From Piromyces finnis (Eukaryota; Neocallimastigomycota; Neocallimastigomycetes; Neocallimastigales; Neocallimastigaceae), in NCBI GenBank assembly GCA_002104945.1, contig MCFH01000023.1:558001-622000 (forward strand): a stretch of 64,000 nt of DNA, read 5' to 3'. Position 1 is the first letter of the stretch; every line of letters starts with the position of its first letter. The notes beneath the pieces were generated by a model. It did no database searches. It saw only the letters and a list, made by a program, of their open reading frames with translations, and was not told where the DNA came from. The position numbers and the translations under genes were made by a program. Positions 45,727 to 58,117 of the stretch are shown here, in pieces.

Positions 45727-48700
45727 TTATAAAAAGTGGGGGAAACTATGAGGTTTTTGGTGTTATTAGAAAATGTTATTTTATAATATTTTTTTTCTAA
45801 TAAATATTGATATTTTTCATAAAAGTTTTTTTTTTTATGTATATAATTTTTAAATGTTTTTTTTTTTTTAAATAAATATATATATATTGTTAATTGTTGT
45901 TTAATTTAGGTTGTTAATTTATTTAAACTTCAAATTCACTTTTTATTTCTATATTAAATATTATACAACTATTATATATATATATATATATATTTTTTTT
46001 TTTTTTGCTTTTATTTAAAATCAGCTACAATAAAATATGTATATATAATATATTACAAAAACGTTTGTGTGTTATTTAAACACTTTTAAACGAATTTCTT
46101 TTTAAAAATAATAATAATAATAATAATAAAATAAAATAAAATAAATAATTAACTTTTATAATACTTTAAAAATTCTTTATTTTAAAATTATGCAATCTAA
46201 ATTTTTTAAAAAAAATTTTTTTTCCAGAATTTTAATTTTTCTCAAAAGATTTTTTTTTTAAATTAAAAAAATAATAGATTTTAATATATATTAATTATAT
46301 TATAATATATTTTACTATTCTTCTTTAAATTAAAATAAAAATTCTTTTTATCAAACTTTATTTAATAATAAATCTTTACACTTTTTATTGTTTTTTTTCT
46401 TTAATATAAAATAAAAAATAATATTATTAAATAAATATTTTAAATAATATTATGAATAACATGATTATAGCAAGTATTAATAATCTTTGGTTTATGACTT
46501 TTAACTCTAAATGGTTGTTATATATTTGTTTTTTTTATTATCACTATATTCTTATGATTTTAAAATATAATTATTGTTTTTTATAAAGTAAAAAAATCAT
46601 CAAATTTTTATTATTATTTAAAAAGAAAAAAACGGCCTAATTAAATCTATGGTAATAATTCTTATACTATTTAATAACAACAACAGTACATATTAATAAT
46701 AATATATTATTTCAATAAAAGATTTATCCATTAATAAATTAGTTTACATTATTATATATATTGAAAATTATTTTTAATATATGCAAAAAGTTTAATTTAA
46801 TATAACTTTAATATACGGTATATATTATAGCGTATTAGAAAACATTAAATATTATATTTATTTTTTTTTCTTGAATATTTTGTCTATTAAGGTAATGTAT
46901 TAGAGTTTATTTAATTAAACAGAACAATAGAGTTAGCAATAAAAATGCTATTGGATTATAATATTAATATAAATTAAATCATTGATTCCAATATAGAATT
47001 TTAATATTTTTTAAATATATAGGGTTACACGAAATAATAATATTTATTATTTTCTTTCCATTAGGAATATAAACTTTAATTTATAATAAAATACATCCTC
47101 CTTGTGAAGCACAACAATAAAAATAATAAAAGGTTAGTTTATTTCTACATTAAAAAAATAAATAAAAATACCTATTTTTATAAATTGACAGTTTTCCTTT
47201 TTAATAATCACTATTTTAGTTTGTATTAATCACAGCTTCACTTATCATATATTTATTGATATTTTAATAGAATTAAATACCTTATCTACTAATTAATCAT
47301 TTGAACTATATAGAAAAGGGTAGATTTCAGATTAAGAAAAATTAAATTATATCAAATTTATTAATTTATTAATTTCCTATTTAGTTTTAATTATACCAAA
47401 TCACAAAAAATTTGAACTTCTTTGAAAAGTAATTTAAGAGGACATTATTAAAAGCGTCATTCCACCTACCATTAAAGGTGTCATTCATATTTTTTATATT
47501 TTATTAAATAATAATATTTTAAGTGCTTATAGTTATTACTTAATTATTTTTAAAATTTAACAGAGTCAAAGGTAATTATTATTTTAATTCTTAAATTTTT
47601 AATATATATATATTAACTTAAATTAAGGTTAATATTATTATAGATATAAAAATATTACTCATCACAGTCAGAAATTGTAAATAAAAAAAACAAGTATAAT
47701 ATCTTTAAAAAACTAATTATTAAACATATAGGTATCACATTCCTCTATCATGATTATTTGAAATAATAAAGTATTATCAAATTAATTGCATTATTGGTAA
47801 TTAAAAAGTAATATTTTTATATGTTTATATTAATAGACTACATTTTCATATTAAAAGATTTAATTCTAATTTATAGAAAGGTATTGAAGCATTTTACAAC
47901 ATAATTTTTATAATATATTATGGCTTTGGTAGCATTATATAAATTATTATATCTATGAATATTGATATAATAATTATTATTACATTTCTATTAAATTCCC
48001 TAAAAAAAAGAAATCAAAATTAAATTAGTCATTATACTAAAGATTAAAATTACAGTTTCCTATATTTGTATTAATTCATTGTTTTTTTTTTTTTTTTTTT
48101 AATATTAATACTTTTTTTAAAATTATATATTTAATATATTTCATTTCAAAAAAGGAAATAAAAAATTATTAAAAATGGCTTATAACAAAGAGGCAATAAG
48201 AAAAAAAAAAGTATATTTTATACTAAAATATAATATATAATAGCTTATGGAGAAAAGGTAATCTTTAGAAAGCCTTTATTTTGAACAATTTATTATATAA
48301 TTAATAGTAACAATTCAATCTATATAATAAAAAAAGAATATTTTTAATTTAAAGTTCATTAAAGATAAAAATAATATTTATGATACTTTATCCATTTTTA
48401 TTGTTTAATATTACATCTTTCTTTTATATTTCCATTATTAAAGCTGACTTTTATAAATTAATTTTTTATTTAAAAAAAAAAGTAAAGGTTAAATGTAATT
48501 TTTTATATTTTAAATATTTTAATTAGAATGAACAACCTTTAAAATGCATATATTAATGATGAGATGAGTTAAAGGATTTATGATAATAAATCATGTACTA
48601 TTGAGTCTTTTATTAACTTTGATATTTAATATATTGGCTGAAATGTGTCTAATTGATATTTGCTAGTTTATTCCTATTTTTTAATAAAATTAGATTGTTG

Positions 48701-49040
48701 GACAACATAAAATTATAATATGTTACACCATTATTTGTTATTGTAATACATTCTTTTACAATATAAAAAAGGAAAAAATGTTGTACAATTTTCTCTTTTC
48801 AAAGATTTTTTTAGAAAAAATTATAAAATACAGAAAATATTTAAGAATATGATTGGCTATATAATATGTTATTAATAGTATACATTTTCATATAAAAAGC
48901 CATTAAATTTCCTTTTTATTTTTAAAAAAACGTGGTAAAATAAGAAGAAAATATTAATAAATACTTGAATAATAAAATGTTTATAGTAATTATTAATATG
49001 AAGTAGGTAAAAAAAAATTGTTAATAAAATAGAGAATAAT
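45727..49040. other. Long intergenic region
   Basis: About 3.3 kb of AT-rich sequence without a supported gene. A slightly GC-richer patch near 47450-47490 (containing GCGTCATTCCACCTACCATT) has no recognisable identity. Confidence 0.55.
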
Positions 49041-49410
49041 AAACGATGATTAAGGATGTAGGTAGCATTAGATTAGTGTATCCTTATGTATTTTCATACA
49101 TTTGGTAGGCACTAATCACCCAAGGTGATGTATAATACTATCCTTAGAGTCGAAGATAGAACTATTTTTTTGTTGGAAAGGTAGTTATAGAATAGGATAG
49201 CTTCTTTTAGTTGATCCTTGAGCGTTTTTTCTTTTGACTCTTTTGTCAAGTTAAGACTGTTCGGTGAAGCTTTAAGGTTCCAGGTTATTTTATTCTTATC
49301 TTTTTAACAAAGAAATTATTACCATATATTCTATATCTTTTCGGAAAAGTATCACGATAACCTCGGTTATTGTATACTGACTCGTCACTATGTGGCGTTG
49401 ATCGTTGAGG
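49041..49410 (+). ncRNA. Candidate structured non-coding RNA, class unknown
   Basis: A GC-richer island in an intergenic desert with no open frame but many compensating helices. Pairs visible on the plus strand: GATTAGTG (49071) with CACTAATC (49110); ATGTA/TACAT inside it; ATCACC-CAA-GGTGAT near 49115; CTATCCT (49139) with AGGATAG (49194); TTGAC/GTCAA near 49233-49248; CTTTT-CGG-AAAAG near 49337; ATAACC-TC-GGTTAT near 49357; and a possible closing helix AACGAT (49041) with ATCGTT (about 49401). I compared it by memory with RNase P, MRP, SRP, U3, U4, U11, U12, U6atac and found no convincing match. Strand is not certain because helices read on both. Confidence 0.45.
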
Positions 49411-49570
49411 TAAACCATATGGAAAACAATCAAAAACACGATTTTATTAATCAATTTTAATGTGAAAATCTTAAAAAACAAAAAAATATGGAATAAATGT
49501 TTTTCAATAATGATTTTAATTAATGGAATTTTTTATTTTTTAAACAAAAATCCATATAATATATTTTATA

Positions 49571-50042
49571 ATTCATTTATTCTTGTAGTGGCTAGTCAAA
49601 CCTAGCGGCAATACATTTAGTATTATGGATTCTTTATTAGATGGAATGACTTGGTTCTTTTTTTTTATTATTATTATTATTTTTTTTTTTACATTTGTCT
49701 ATTTTCAATTTTTTGATTTTTAAAATAACTGCATTCAATAATAAGTGGTAAGGATTCAAAAAAAAAAAAAAAAAAAAAAAAAAGATGACAAAAGACCACA
49801 AAATGTAATATCTTCAAATGTTTTTAATTTAATTTCTTATTGATTGTAAATTGAAAATCAAAGGTATAAAAGATCTAGTTGAAAAAAAAAAAAAACATAA
49901 TTTATAATTAATGTTACAACGAATGGCATTTTATACTTTTTTATTTTTTTTCTAATTAGTTAAAAAAAAAATCTAATGAAAAATACGCAACACTAAATGT
50001 ATTGCCTCTAGTTTTGACTAGCCACTACAAGAATAAATGAAT
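49571..50042. mobile_element. 472-bp MITE with 54-bp terminal inverted repeats and TA flanks
   Basis: The left terminus (49571-49624, beginning ATTCATTTATTCTTGTAGTG) and the right terminus (49989-50042) are complementary over about 54 bp with only a few mismatches. The dinucleotide TA flanks both ends (49569-49570 and 50043-50044), as expected for a target-site duplication of a Tc1/mariner-type (Stowaway-like) element. The interior has no coding frame and many A/T runs. Non-autonomous; the parent transposase is not in the window. Confidence 0.85.
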
Positions 50043-50044
50043 TA

Positions 50045-50799
50045 AATATTTTTTTTTATTTTATTAAAAGTAAATTTTATAAAAAAATATATATATAAAT
50101 TAGGATCATTTAATATTAAATCATTAAACTATTTATAATTAAATAAAAAAAATTTTTTTTTTCATTTATTAAAAGAAAGAATTTTCCTTTTTTGTTCATT
50201 TATTACATGAGTAATTTTTTTTTTTTTTTTTGTTACAAATGCGTTTTTTTTTTTAAAGGAAAAAAATATGTAATAGTGAATGTAATAAATATAAAAAAAT
50301 TTAAAAAGGTAGAATAATTAATAATAATAATGTATAATTATAATGTATTTTTTTTTTCTTATTTTATTTTTTTAATTATAAATTAGAAATGCCACTATTC
50401 TATTTGAAAAATGTATAATCAAAATTGAATATTAAAAATGGTAATTGTATATTTTTAAAAAATACTAGTAATATTAAAAAGAAAACTAAAAAAAAATAAA
50501 AAAATTTTTTATTATATGATCTAAATAATATTTTAATTATTTTAATTTATTTTATTTCAATGAAAACTGTGATAATAAAAAAATAAACTATATATATACA
50601 CATAATAAAACTTAAAATGAAAAATTACTTTTTTTTAATCTATAGAATATTTAATTTTTTATATTCTATCTCTAATGTTGGTCTAATTTTTGATAACATT
50701 TACAAAATGAAAATAATAAATATGTATAAAAAAAAAAAAAAAAAAAAAACATATATATAAAGTATATACAATTTGATTATTATTTATATTGATAATATT
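50045..50799. other. Intergenic region
   Basis: AT-rich spacer downstream of the low-complexity gene, with T and A runs (50217-50231, about 50728-50748). No gene seen. Confidence 0.5.
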
Positions 50800-52974
50800 T
50801 TAGTAATAAGCCAAAACATCAAAACCAGAAGTATATGGAAGATTATAGGTTTTATCATAATTGTAAAAAGAGGTAAAATCTTTATTTAAACAATTATTAA
50901 ATGTATGATCTGTTGCGGTATTAAAGGTTGAATCAATGGATGAATTTTTATCGGTTAAGGAAGTGTTAATGTATGATTTTTGTGAATCTTGATAATAGTT
51001 ATCAAATAATGGGGTTTGATAAGGATAAGAGTTTTTTTTGAAGGAAGGTTTTCGATGAATATTTGAATTGGCATCATCGGCATTATATTGTTTATAATAA
51101 TCAGTGGGTTGGGCATAGGTAGATTTTATAGAGGAATGACTTTTATTGGAGATAGAGTTTGATTTTAGAATGGTATCAGATTGTTGATCAAGATAAGGAC
51201 ATGAGATAGACTTTTTTAAATAATTAGAATTAATGAAAGAAGAAGATAAAGAAGGAATAGATTTTTTATCATTTTTGGTAGTAGAGACATTACTATTCCT
51301 TTTTGCATCCATTCGAGTTGAATTTTGATAACGAGTGAATGAACGATGAATAGAATTAGTTCTTTTGGGAACATTCATATTATTCAGATGGGTAGATGAA
51401 TTATCTTTCAACGAGGAGTTGGATTTGGTTTGTATAGGGGTAAAATTATCATGTGATTGTCTTTTTACCTCACAAGATAATAAAATATTATTTTTCTCCT
51501 CTTGTTGTTTCTGCATTTTCTGTTCCATCAATTCTCTTTCTTTTCTATTTTTACGAATTCGATTCACTAATTGCTGATAGAGAGGACTAATAATATTTGG
51601 ATTTTTCTTCTTTTTTAATATAAAATCAAATAAATTAGTCGACGTTGAACTTTTTTGGCTATTTGATAATTCTTTGGAGGGTTCTATTGCCTTTGAACAA
51701 TCTGTCTCATTTCTTTCAACATTTATAAAAAGTTGTTCATCAAATAAAGCTTTATCATAGGAATCATAGTCATGATCATCTAACGATTGCATGTAATAGT
51801 CTGTTCGGTAAAGAATTTTTATTTGCTTTTCACGATACCTTCTTTTTAATAAAGTATCAAATTCCGCAGTATTAAATATACCGTCTTTATTAATTGGTAA
51901 AAATTTAAAAAAATCCTTTTTATCAGGAAGTGGATTGTTTGGCTTCTCTTTTTGTATTTTCCCTACCCTTTCTCTTTCCATTGAGTTTTTCATTTTATTT
52001 TTCATATGGATAATACTAACACCTCTCGGTGGTATTGGTAATGGCTCTTTTATTTCATTGTTTTTACTTTTTTTTTCTTTATCCTTCAATGATGAAATCT
52101 GTAAGTTTTGTTCAACACTATCTTTACTGCTATCACTATTAAAAATATAAAACTCTTGATCTGATTTTGAATAAAGATGACCTTTTCTTTTATTACTATT
52201 AAATTCTACTTCTTGATGGTCTTTATTTTCTAAATTTTTACTTTGATTCTTTTTTTTAGGGTAGATCAAAGTATCTGATTGAGATAAATCATTTTCATTA
52301 TTCTTTTCTTCTTTTTTTTCGTTTTCTTCTTCTTCCTGAGAAGTATTAACATTTACTTTTATTTTTGATTGTAATGGACTTAGACAAAGCTTACTTTTTG
52401 TATCATTATGGAAATAGAATACTTTATTCACAGGATTCCCCATTTCATCATCCTCATATTCATTGTCATCACTATAATTTATTTCTTCCAACATTTTATT
52501 TATTATTTCACTTTCCTTTTCATAAATTTTAAAGTCATCCAATGCATCCTTTTTATCATTTTTATATTCTTGTTTTCTTTGTGAGAGATTAATTAGAGTT
52601 TCAGTACTATTTTGACGTGTTAAATCACCATCATAGGAATTCTCATCACTACTTTTATTACTATTTTCAAAATTAGTAATGGTGAAATTATAATGAGTTT
52701 CATTAATATCTATATTTTTTGTATGATACTTTTCGATTTGACTGTAGTTATAATAAAAATCATAATCTTCAAATTTTGATATTTCTTTTAAATTTTTACA
52801 TTTGTTTGGGTATAAATTTTCATTATAATAATCATCGCTAATAATAGTTCCATCTGACATTGATTCGCTTTCACTCCCTGAATCTATTTTTGAGTTTTCT
52901 CTTTTCAGTAAAGTATTATTCATCATTTCTCTCTCTCTTTTTTTTTCTTGTATTTGACTGTCAAAATAAATCAA
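50800..52974 (-). CDS. Large low-complexity hypothetical protein, ~724 aa
   Basis: Not recognised. One uninterrupted exon of 725 codons; the start could be the first ATG (52974) or MMNNTLLKREN 16 codons in. The chain is hydrophilic, rich in Ser, Asn, Lys, Asp and Glu, with no signal peptide or membrane helix. The region about residues 310-420 is the least biased and may be the folded or conserved core (PLPIPPRGVSIIHMKNKMKN, DFFKFLPINKDGIF, FDTLLKRRYREKQIKIL). A basic Gln/Glu helix follows (ERELMEQKMQKQQEEKNN), probably a short coiled coil. The C-terminal third is Ser/Tyr-rich with many possible phosphosites. A cytoskeletal or signalling scaffold is possible but unproved. Confidence 0.75.
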   Translation of the reverse strand: MIYFDSQIQEKKREREMMNNTLLKRENSKIDSGSESESMSDGTIISDDYYNENLYPNKCKNLKEISKFEDYDFYYNYSQIEKYHTKNIDINETHYNFTITNFENSNKSSDENSYDGDLTRQNSTETLINLSQRKQEYKNDKKDALDDFKIYEKESEIINKMLEEINYSDDNEYEDDEMGNPVNKVFYFHNDTKSKLCLSPLQSKIKVNVNTSQEEEENEKKEEKNNENDLSQSDTLIYPKKKNQSKNLENKDHQEVEFNSNKRKGHLYSKSDQEFYIFNSDSSKDSVEQNLQISSLKDKEKKSKNNEIKEPLPIPPRGVSIIHMKNKMKNSMERERVGKIQKEKPNNPLPDKKDFFKFLPINKDGIFNTAEFDTLLKRRYREKQIKILYRTDYYMQSLDDHDYDSYDKALFDEQLFINVERNETDCSKAIEPSKELSNSQKSSTSTNLFDFILKKKKNPNIISPLYQQLVNRIRKNRKERELMEQKMQKQQEEKNNILLSCEVKRQSHDNFTPIQTKSNSSLKDNSSTHLNNMNVPKRTNSIHRSFTRYQNSTRMDAKRNSNVSTTKNDKKSIPSLSSSFINSNYLKKSISCPYLDQQSDTILKSNSISNKSHSSIKSTYAQPTDYYKQYNADDANSNIHRKPSFKKNSYPYQTPLFDNYYQDSQKSYINTSLTDKNSSIDSTFNTATDHTFNNCLNKDFTSFYNYDKTYNLPYTSGFDVLAYY

Positions 52975-54685
52975 ATTATCTACTACACAATTAAATATAT
53001 ACTATAATAATAGTTAATAAAATAAACTCTAAAGCTTTTAATTTACAGATAAATGATGATCCTATATAATCATAGTATTTAAACATAAATGTGATATAAA
53101 GGATAAATCTTCAAACTTTTTTTTTATAAAAAAAAAAAAAAAAAAAAAAAAGATATTCTAATAATATTATTAAATTATTGTATTATATATTTTCTTCTCT
53201 CTTGATAAATAAGTTACTGTTGCTAGAATTAAAAAATTTAAAATTAAAAAATTTCATAACTATTCTTTTTTTTTTTTTTTAGTACAATTAAAAAAAGAGG
53301 AAAAATACCAAAGTATTTATAAGAATTAAAAATTCATCCATAAACTAATTTATATTAATAAAATAAATTACTCATTAAAAAAATTGAATTCGCAATTTTT
53401 AAAAATTTTCTATAAGCTATTAGGGATTTATTTAATGGATTATCATCTTAATATTTATTTACAATATATTTTAATATATTATTAGACCATATATAATTTA
53501 ATTAATTCATATTAATATACTTTGTTTTTTTAAAGTGTACTTAAATTAAAAATATTCTCTTTTTTTTTTAAAATAATAAACATTTTAATTAGAAATATAT
53601 AATTTATATCAAAAAGAGATATTATTCTATGATACAGTTGACATAATCATAAATTAAATTTTATTAATTCATATATTATTTAATTAAATGAAATAGATAA
53701 TTTAAAAATAGGAAATGAAACTTTATTTATAATAAGTTATTATATCTTGAAAGTAATCAAATAAAATATCATATTAATATATAATAATTTTGTATATTAT
53801 ATTAAAAAAAATAATAAGTAATTTAATTTATATATATGTTAATATATGAATCATTATAATGGCTTAAATATACTGATTGATAATTAAAAAAAAAATAAAT
53901 TAAAGAATTTGGGAATTAATTTTACATTTTAAATGATGTACAAAAAAGGTGTAATGTAGATTATTGACCAATAAAATAATACATGAAATTTATGTACAAA
54001 TTTTGAATTTGTTTTCATTTTTTTTGTAACCAACAAAATTTTTTTTCCTTTTTTCAATTGCCTGAAATACAAAAAAAAAGATAATTATATATAAAAAGGA
54101 AATCTTCTTTTCCACTCAAAAGGAATTGTAACGAATAGAAAGTTTACTCAATAAATTATGCATGATTCATTATCCATTTGAATTAGAATGAATAAACATA
54201 TGTAAGACATGTAACCTTCTGTAGATCAATTATGCATAAATCAAGTATTTTAAATGCATTTAAAAAAATGAAAATAAACCTTTTTTTAAAAAAAAAAAAA
54301 TTTAACAAGCACATGGTATTTTTTTTATTATCATCAAATGTGGTTTATAAAGAACAACTTTTTTTCGATAATGCACTTTATTAATTTGATTCTTTCTAAT
54401 TTAGAATTAGAATTATTACCATTAAATTCATAATCAATGCCTAAGCATAGTTTTAAGATTTAGAATAAATCAATCAATATAATTGTTTATTTTCTATCCA
54501 ATAATATCATTAATGTATTCTTCATCTAATGTAAATCATAAAAACTTTAAAAATGTCTCTAAAAAAATGTAAAATTAGCATGGTAACACTAAATGGAAAC
54601 ATGAACAAATGAACAAATAGTAGAGCTGATCATTGACATGATCGGAATCATTCATTCCATAAGCTTGCAGATAATCAAAAAAAAA

Positions 54686-54719
<34 letters not shown>

Positions 54720-56353
54720 AAATAAATAAAAAATGATTATACATAAAAAAGTTTCAATTCACTATAATGTAATAAAAAATAATTATAAAAAATGTGTTTA
54801 TTTTCTATCATTAATGATTTGTTAATAAATAAAAAAAAAATTATTTTCCATATTAAAAAAAATAATTCTAAATTTAGAAAAAAAAAATTGTTTTTTTTTA
54901 TTTGTTTATTTATTGATTGATATATTTGATTTGATAAAATATTAAAGGTTTTATTTATATAATACAACAAAAGAGAGGGAAAAAAAAGGAAATTTTTTTA
55001 CTTTTATTTTTTTTTTTTTTTTTTTGAAACGATTACTTATTTATCATAAAATATAAAAAAAAAAAAAAAAAAGATAAAAATTTAAAACCTTTAACTAAAA
55101 TAGACTATCGATATAAACATAGAAATACATAGGTATAAAAAGAAAAAAAAGGATACTATTGTAATTAAAAAAAAAAAAAAGACTAAAATTTTTGATTTAA
55201 CTAAAAAAAATAAAAACTATTTTACTATAATTCCTTTTATGAATTTTTTTTTTTTTTTTTTTTTGCATATATAAACTATTTTTTATTTTATTTTAAATTA
55301 TTTTTTTTTATTCATTTATTGTCCTATCAACAAATAAATAAATAGATTTTAAAAGGTGAGGTGTATTGATTGACTTTTCAAACACTATTCAATTTTTTTT
55401 TTTTAAATTGAATTTAGAAATAGTCAACCACCTTTCAAAATTAAAAATAATAAATAAAAAGAAAAAAAAAAGGTTATTAATCTTTATATCTTTTTTAAAA
55501 TAAAAGGTAGGAAGGGGTTTTTTTATATTATTATTACTATTTATTTGTTTTTTTGTTCTTTTGCTTTTTTTTTCTGAAAAAAAAAAATAAAGAATTAATA
55601 AATATTTGTTTTGTTTTTTATTAATAAATTATTTGTTTTTTTAATACTTAAAAGTTTTTTTTTTTTTATTTTACTAAATTTGCTTTTAATAATTGTACTG
55701 AATAAAGAAATTATATAAATTATTTTATTATATAAAAGAATTAACATATTTTTTTTAAAAGAAATTCTTTTTTTTAAAAAAAAAAAATAATAATAATAAA
55801 TAATTTAAAAAATAAATATGAATTAATCATTTATTATAAATTATTATATAATGCTGCTGAATAAATCATATTTATTTTTCGTATTTTTTCTCTTTTTTTT
55901 CCTCTTTTTTCCATTGCATTTTGAATTGGGTATAAAAAAAGATAATTTCCTTTTTGTTCATATTATATATATTATTATTTTCTTTTTTTTTTCTGTTCAT
56001 TTTCAAAAAAAAAAAGGTAGAAAGACATGATAAGGATGGCATTAAAATAAAAAAATTAATTGTAATATTATTAAATCCTATCAAAGGACTAATATTAGAA
56101 TTATTCTTTTACTTGTTGAGGACTTTTATACATTTTTTTCTTTTCATCCTTGGCATGTCATTGATTTTTCATGTTATTATTATTTGTTCCTTTTTCTACC
56201 CTTTTTTCAAAAAAATTACTTTTTTAAAAAAAATATATTTTAATTTTGAGAAGGCGATTTGCTATATTAAAGATTAAAAAGATTTGAATTGCTTTAAATA
56301 ATGATGGTATGTTTCAACCAATTAGATAATCAAGATATACATATTTTAGATAC
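52975..56353. other. Long intergenic region
   Basis: About 3.4 kb without a supported gene. It holds many A/T homopolymers, an AAT run near 54688-54712 and an imperfect long hairpin at about 55340-55447. Short frames on both strands (for example 54737-54970, 55954-56277) are AT-biased noise. Confidence 0.55.
55340..55447. repeat. Imperfect ~100-nt hairpin
   Basis: Outer arms TTTTAAAAGGTG and CACCTTTCAAAAT, middle arms GATTGACT and AGTCAACC, inner arms ATTCAATTT and AAATTGAAT around a T run. The nested pairing is unusual in such DNA and could be a decayed inverted-repeat element or an RNA precursor. Confidence 0.5.
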
Positions 56354-58117
56354 TTAACAAGCAGCTTGTTGAGCTTCTAAATTTATCAATATTTGTCTAG
56401 CTTGGTTTAATTGTTCTTTTAATTGTTGATTTTCGGCCTTAGTTTCAATTAATTCAGTAGTGCATTCATTAATTAAAACACGTTCATCTCTTAATTTACT
56501 ACGAACGGCAATGATTTCATCACCAGTTTCAGTAGCCATAGCAAGTAAATCGTCCTTTTCATTTTCTAAGTATTGCTTATCTTTTTCAACAGCAGCATAT
56601 TCATTAGATAAAACATTTATCATGTCAATGAAGAGGTTAGCACACTTCTTGTAATGAGTAGCTTCAGCCCTAGTATCAAGTAATTCATTACCGAGTTCAT
56701 TGATTAAACTGTTGGAATCTTTAACCTTTGAACGTAAAGCAACAATTTCTTCTCCACTTTCATTAGCAAAGTTTAATAAATCTCTAGTTTCGTTTTCGTA
56801 CTTAGTAACCTTTTCGTTATTGGCATTTAACATGTTGGCAAGACCTTCAATAACAAGACAATATTGTTTATTTAAGGCCTTAACATCATCTAATTCTCTC
56901 TTAGCACAAATTAATTCATCACCACATTCATTCATGAATACATTTTGATCTCTGATCTTTTCACGAAGTTGTTGAATTTCTTCACCACTTTCGTTAGCAA
57001 GTAAAAGTAAATCGTTTTCTGTGTTTTCGAGTTTAATACATCTATCTCTAGATTTAACACATTCTTGACCTAAACCGTTTAATAAAAGACATAAGGCATT
57101 GTTTTCCTTAGTTAACTTTTCAATTTCATTCTTAGCTTCGTAGAATTCTTGACCAACTTCATTAATTAAATTGTTTTGATCTCTGTTAATAGATCTAAGA
57201 TGAACAATTTCTTCACCAGTTTCATTAGCAAAAGTGTTAAGATCACCGCATTCCTTTTGTAAATTTTCGTAGTCAGAGTTAGCAGACTTAAGTTCTTCAA
57301 CTAAACCAACAATAATTTGTTCGGAATTATGAATTTGTTGTTTTAATTGTTCAATATAACTGAAGGCAGATTCTAAATCGGCCTTAGCATCACAAAGTTC
57401 TTGACCACATTCATTGGCAAGTAAATTAGTATCTCTTTGCTTCATTTGAAGTCTTCTAATTTCTTCACCAGTTTCATTAGCCATAATTAAAAGATCATTT
57501 TCCTTTATTTTGTATTCTTCAATTTCACCGTAAGCTTCCTTTAAAGAGTAAGCTAAACCAGTAATGAGAGCTTCAACTTCTGGTTCAAGCTTGGTGATTT
57601 GAAGTTGATCCTTAATTTGTCTGTTAATTTCTTCTAAATCTCTGTCTTTTCTTAATAAATGTTCAATGCGTTTTTGAGCATCTTCGAGTTCACTTTGCTT
57701 TTTATTAAGTTCTCTTCTTTGTTTGTCTTGTTGGCGTAAAAGTTGTTCGTTCTTTTCAGTAGCAATCTTTAATTTTAATTGAGCACTTTTTAATTCAGAT
57801 TGGGAAAGCTTTAATTCAGAGTTAAGACGGTCAACGGCTTCACGATCACTGTATAAAGACATTTGTGGTTCTGACTTTAATGGAACATATTCACGAATGG
57901 TGATAACTTCCTTAGAAGAAGTATGGGTAGTAGTGTTTGGTGCACCAATAGTATTAACGCTACTAGTTTGAAGGGTGTTTGGAGAGAGAGAATCATTAGA
58001 AAGAGTAGAGGCTGAGCTAGATGGGTTTGGATCATTACTTAAATTAGAAAGAGTTCTTCCTCTCTTCTTGCTCTTAGACTTACTAGAATTGAAAAAAGCT
58101 GGGAAACAAGATGGCAT
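56354..58117 (-). CDS. Coiled-coil protein with five ~80-residue tandem repeats
   Basis: No family recognised. Single exon, 587 residues. A basic, Ser-rich disordered N-terminus (starting MPSCFPAFFNSSKSKSKKRG, to about residue 75) is followed by a continuous heptad-like helix from about 85. From residue ~205 the chain repeats a unit of about 76-82 residues: (E/R)-D-L-L-x-x-A-N-E-(T/S)-G-E-E-I-x-x-L-R, then K-x-R-D-x-N-x-L-x-N-E-x-G-x-E-L, then a helical spacer ending L-I-x-G-L. Five copies are seen; the fifth is shortened and ends QQAAC. Strong base-level care in codon choice (more G/C third positions than neighbours) suggests high expression. A structural filament-like role is inferred. Confidence 0.88.
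   Translation of the reverse strand: MPSCFPAFFNSSKSKSKKRGRTLSNLSNDPNPSSSASTLSNDSLSPNTLQTSSVNTIGAPNTTTHTSSKEVITIREYVPLKSEPQMSLYSDREAVDRLNSELKLSQSELKSAQLKLKIATEKNEQLLRQQDKQRRELNKKQSELEDAQKRIEHLLRKDRDLEEINRQIKDQLQITKLEPEVEALITGLAYSLKEAYGEIEEYKIKENDLLIMANETGEEIRRLQMKQRDTNLLANECGQELCDAKADLESAFSYIEQLKQQIHNSEQIIVGLVEELKSANSDYENLQKECGDLNTFANETGEEIVHLRSINRDQNNLINEVGQEFYEAKNEIEKLTKENNALCLLLNGLGQECVKSRDRCIKLENTENDLLLLANESGEEIQQLREKIRDQNVFMNECGDELICAKRELDDVKALNKQYCLVIEGLANMLNANNEKVTKYENETRDLLNFANESGEEIVALRSKVKDSNSLINELGNELLDTRAEATHYKKCANLFIDMINVLSNEYAAVEKDKQYLENEKDDLLAMATETGDEIIAVRSKLRDERVLINECTTELIETKAENQQLKEQLNQARQILINLEAQQAAC

Noticed and set aside
48552-48645. Possible box C/D snoRNA (ATGATGA ... CTGA)
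   Set aside because: The two boxes are present but there is no terminal stem and no visible guide, and such short motifs are common in this sequence.
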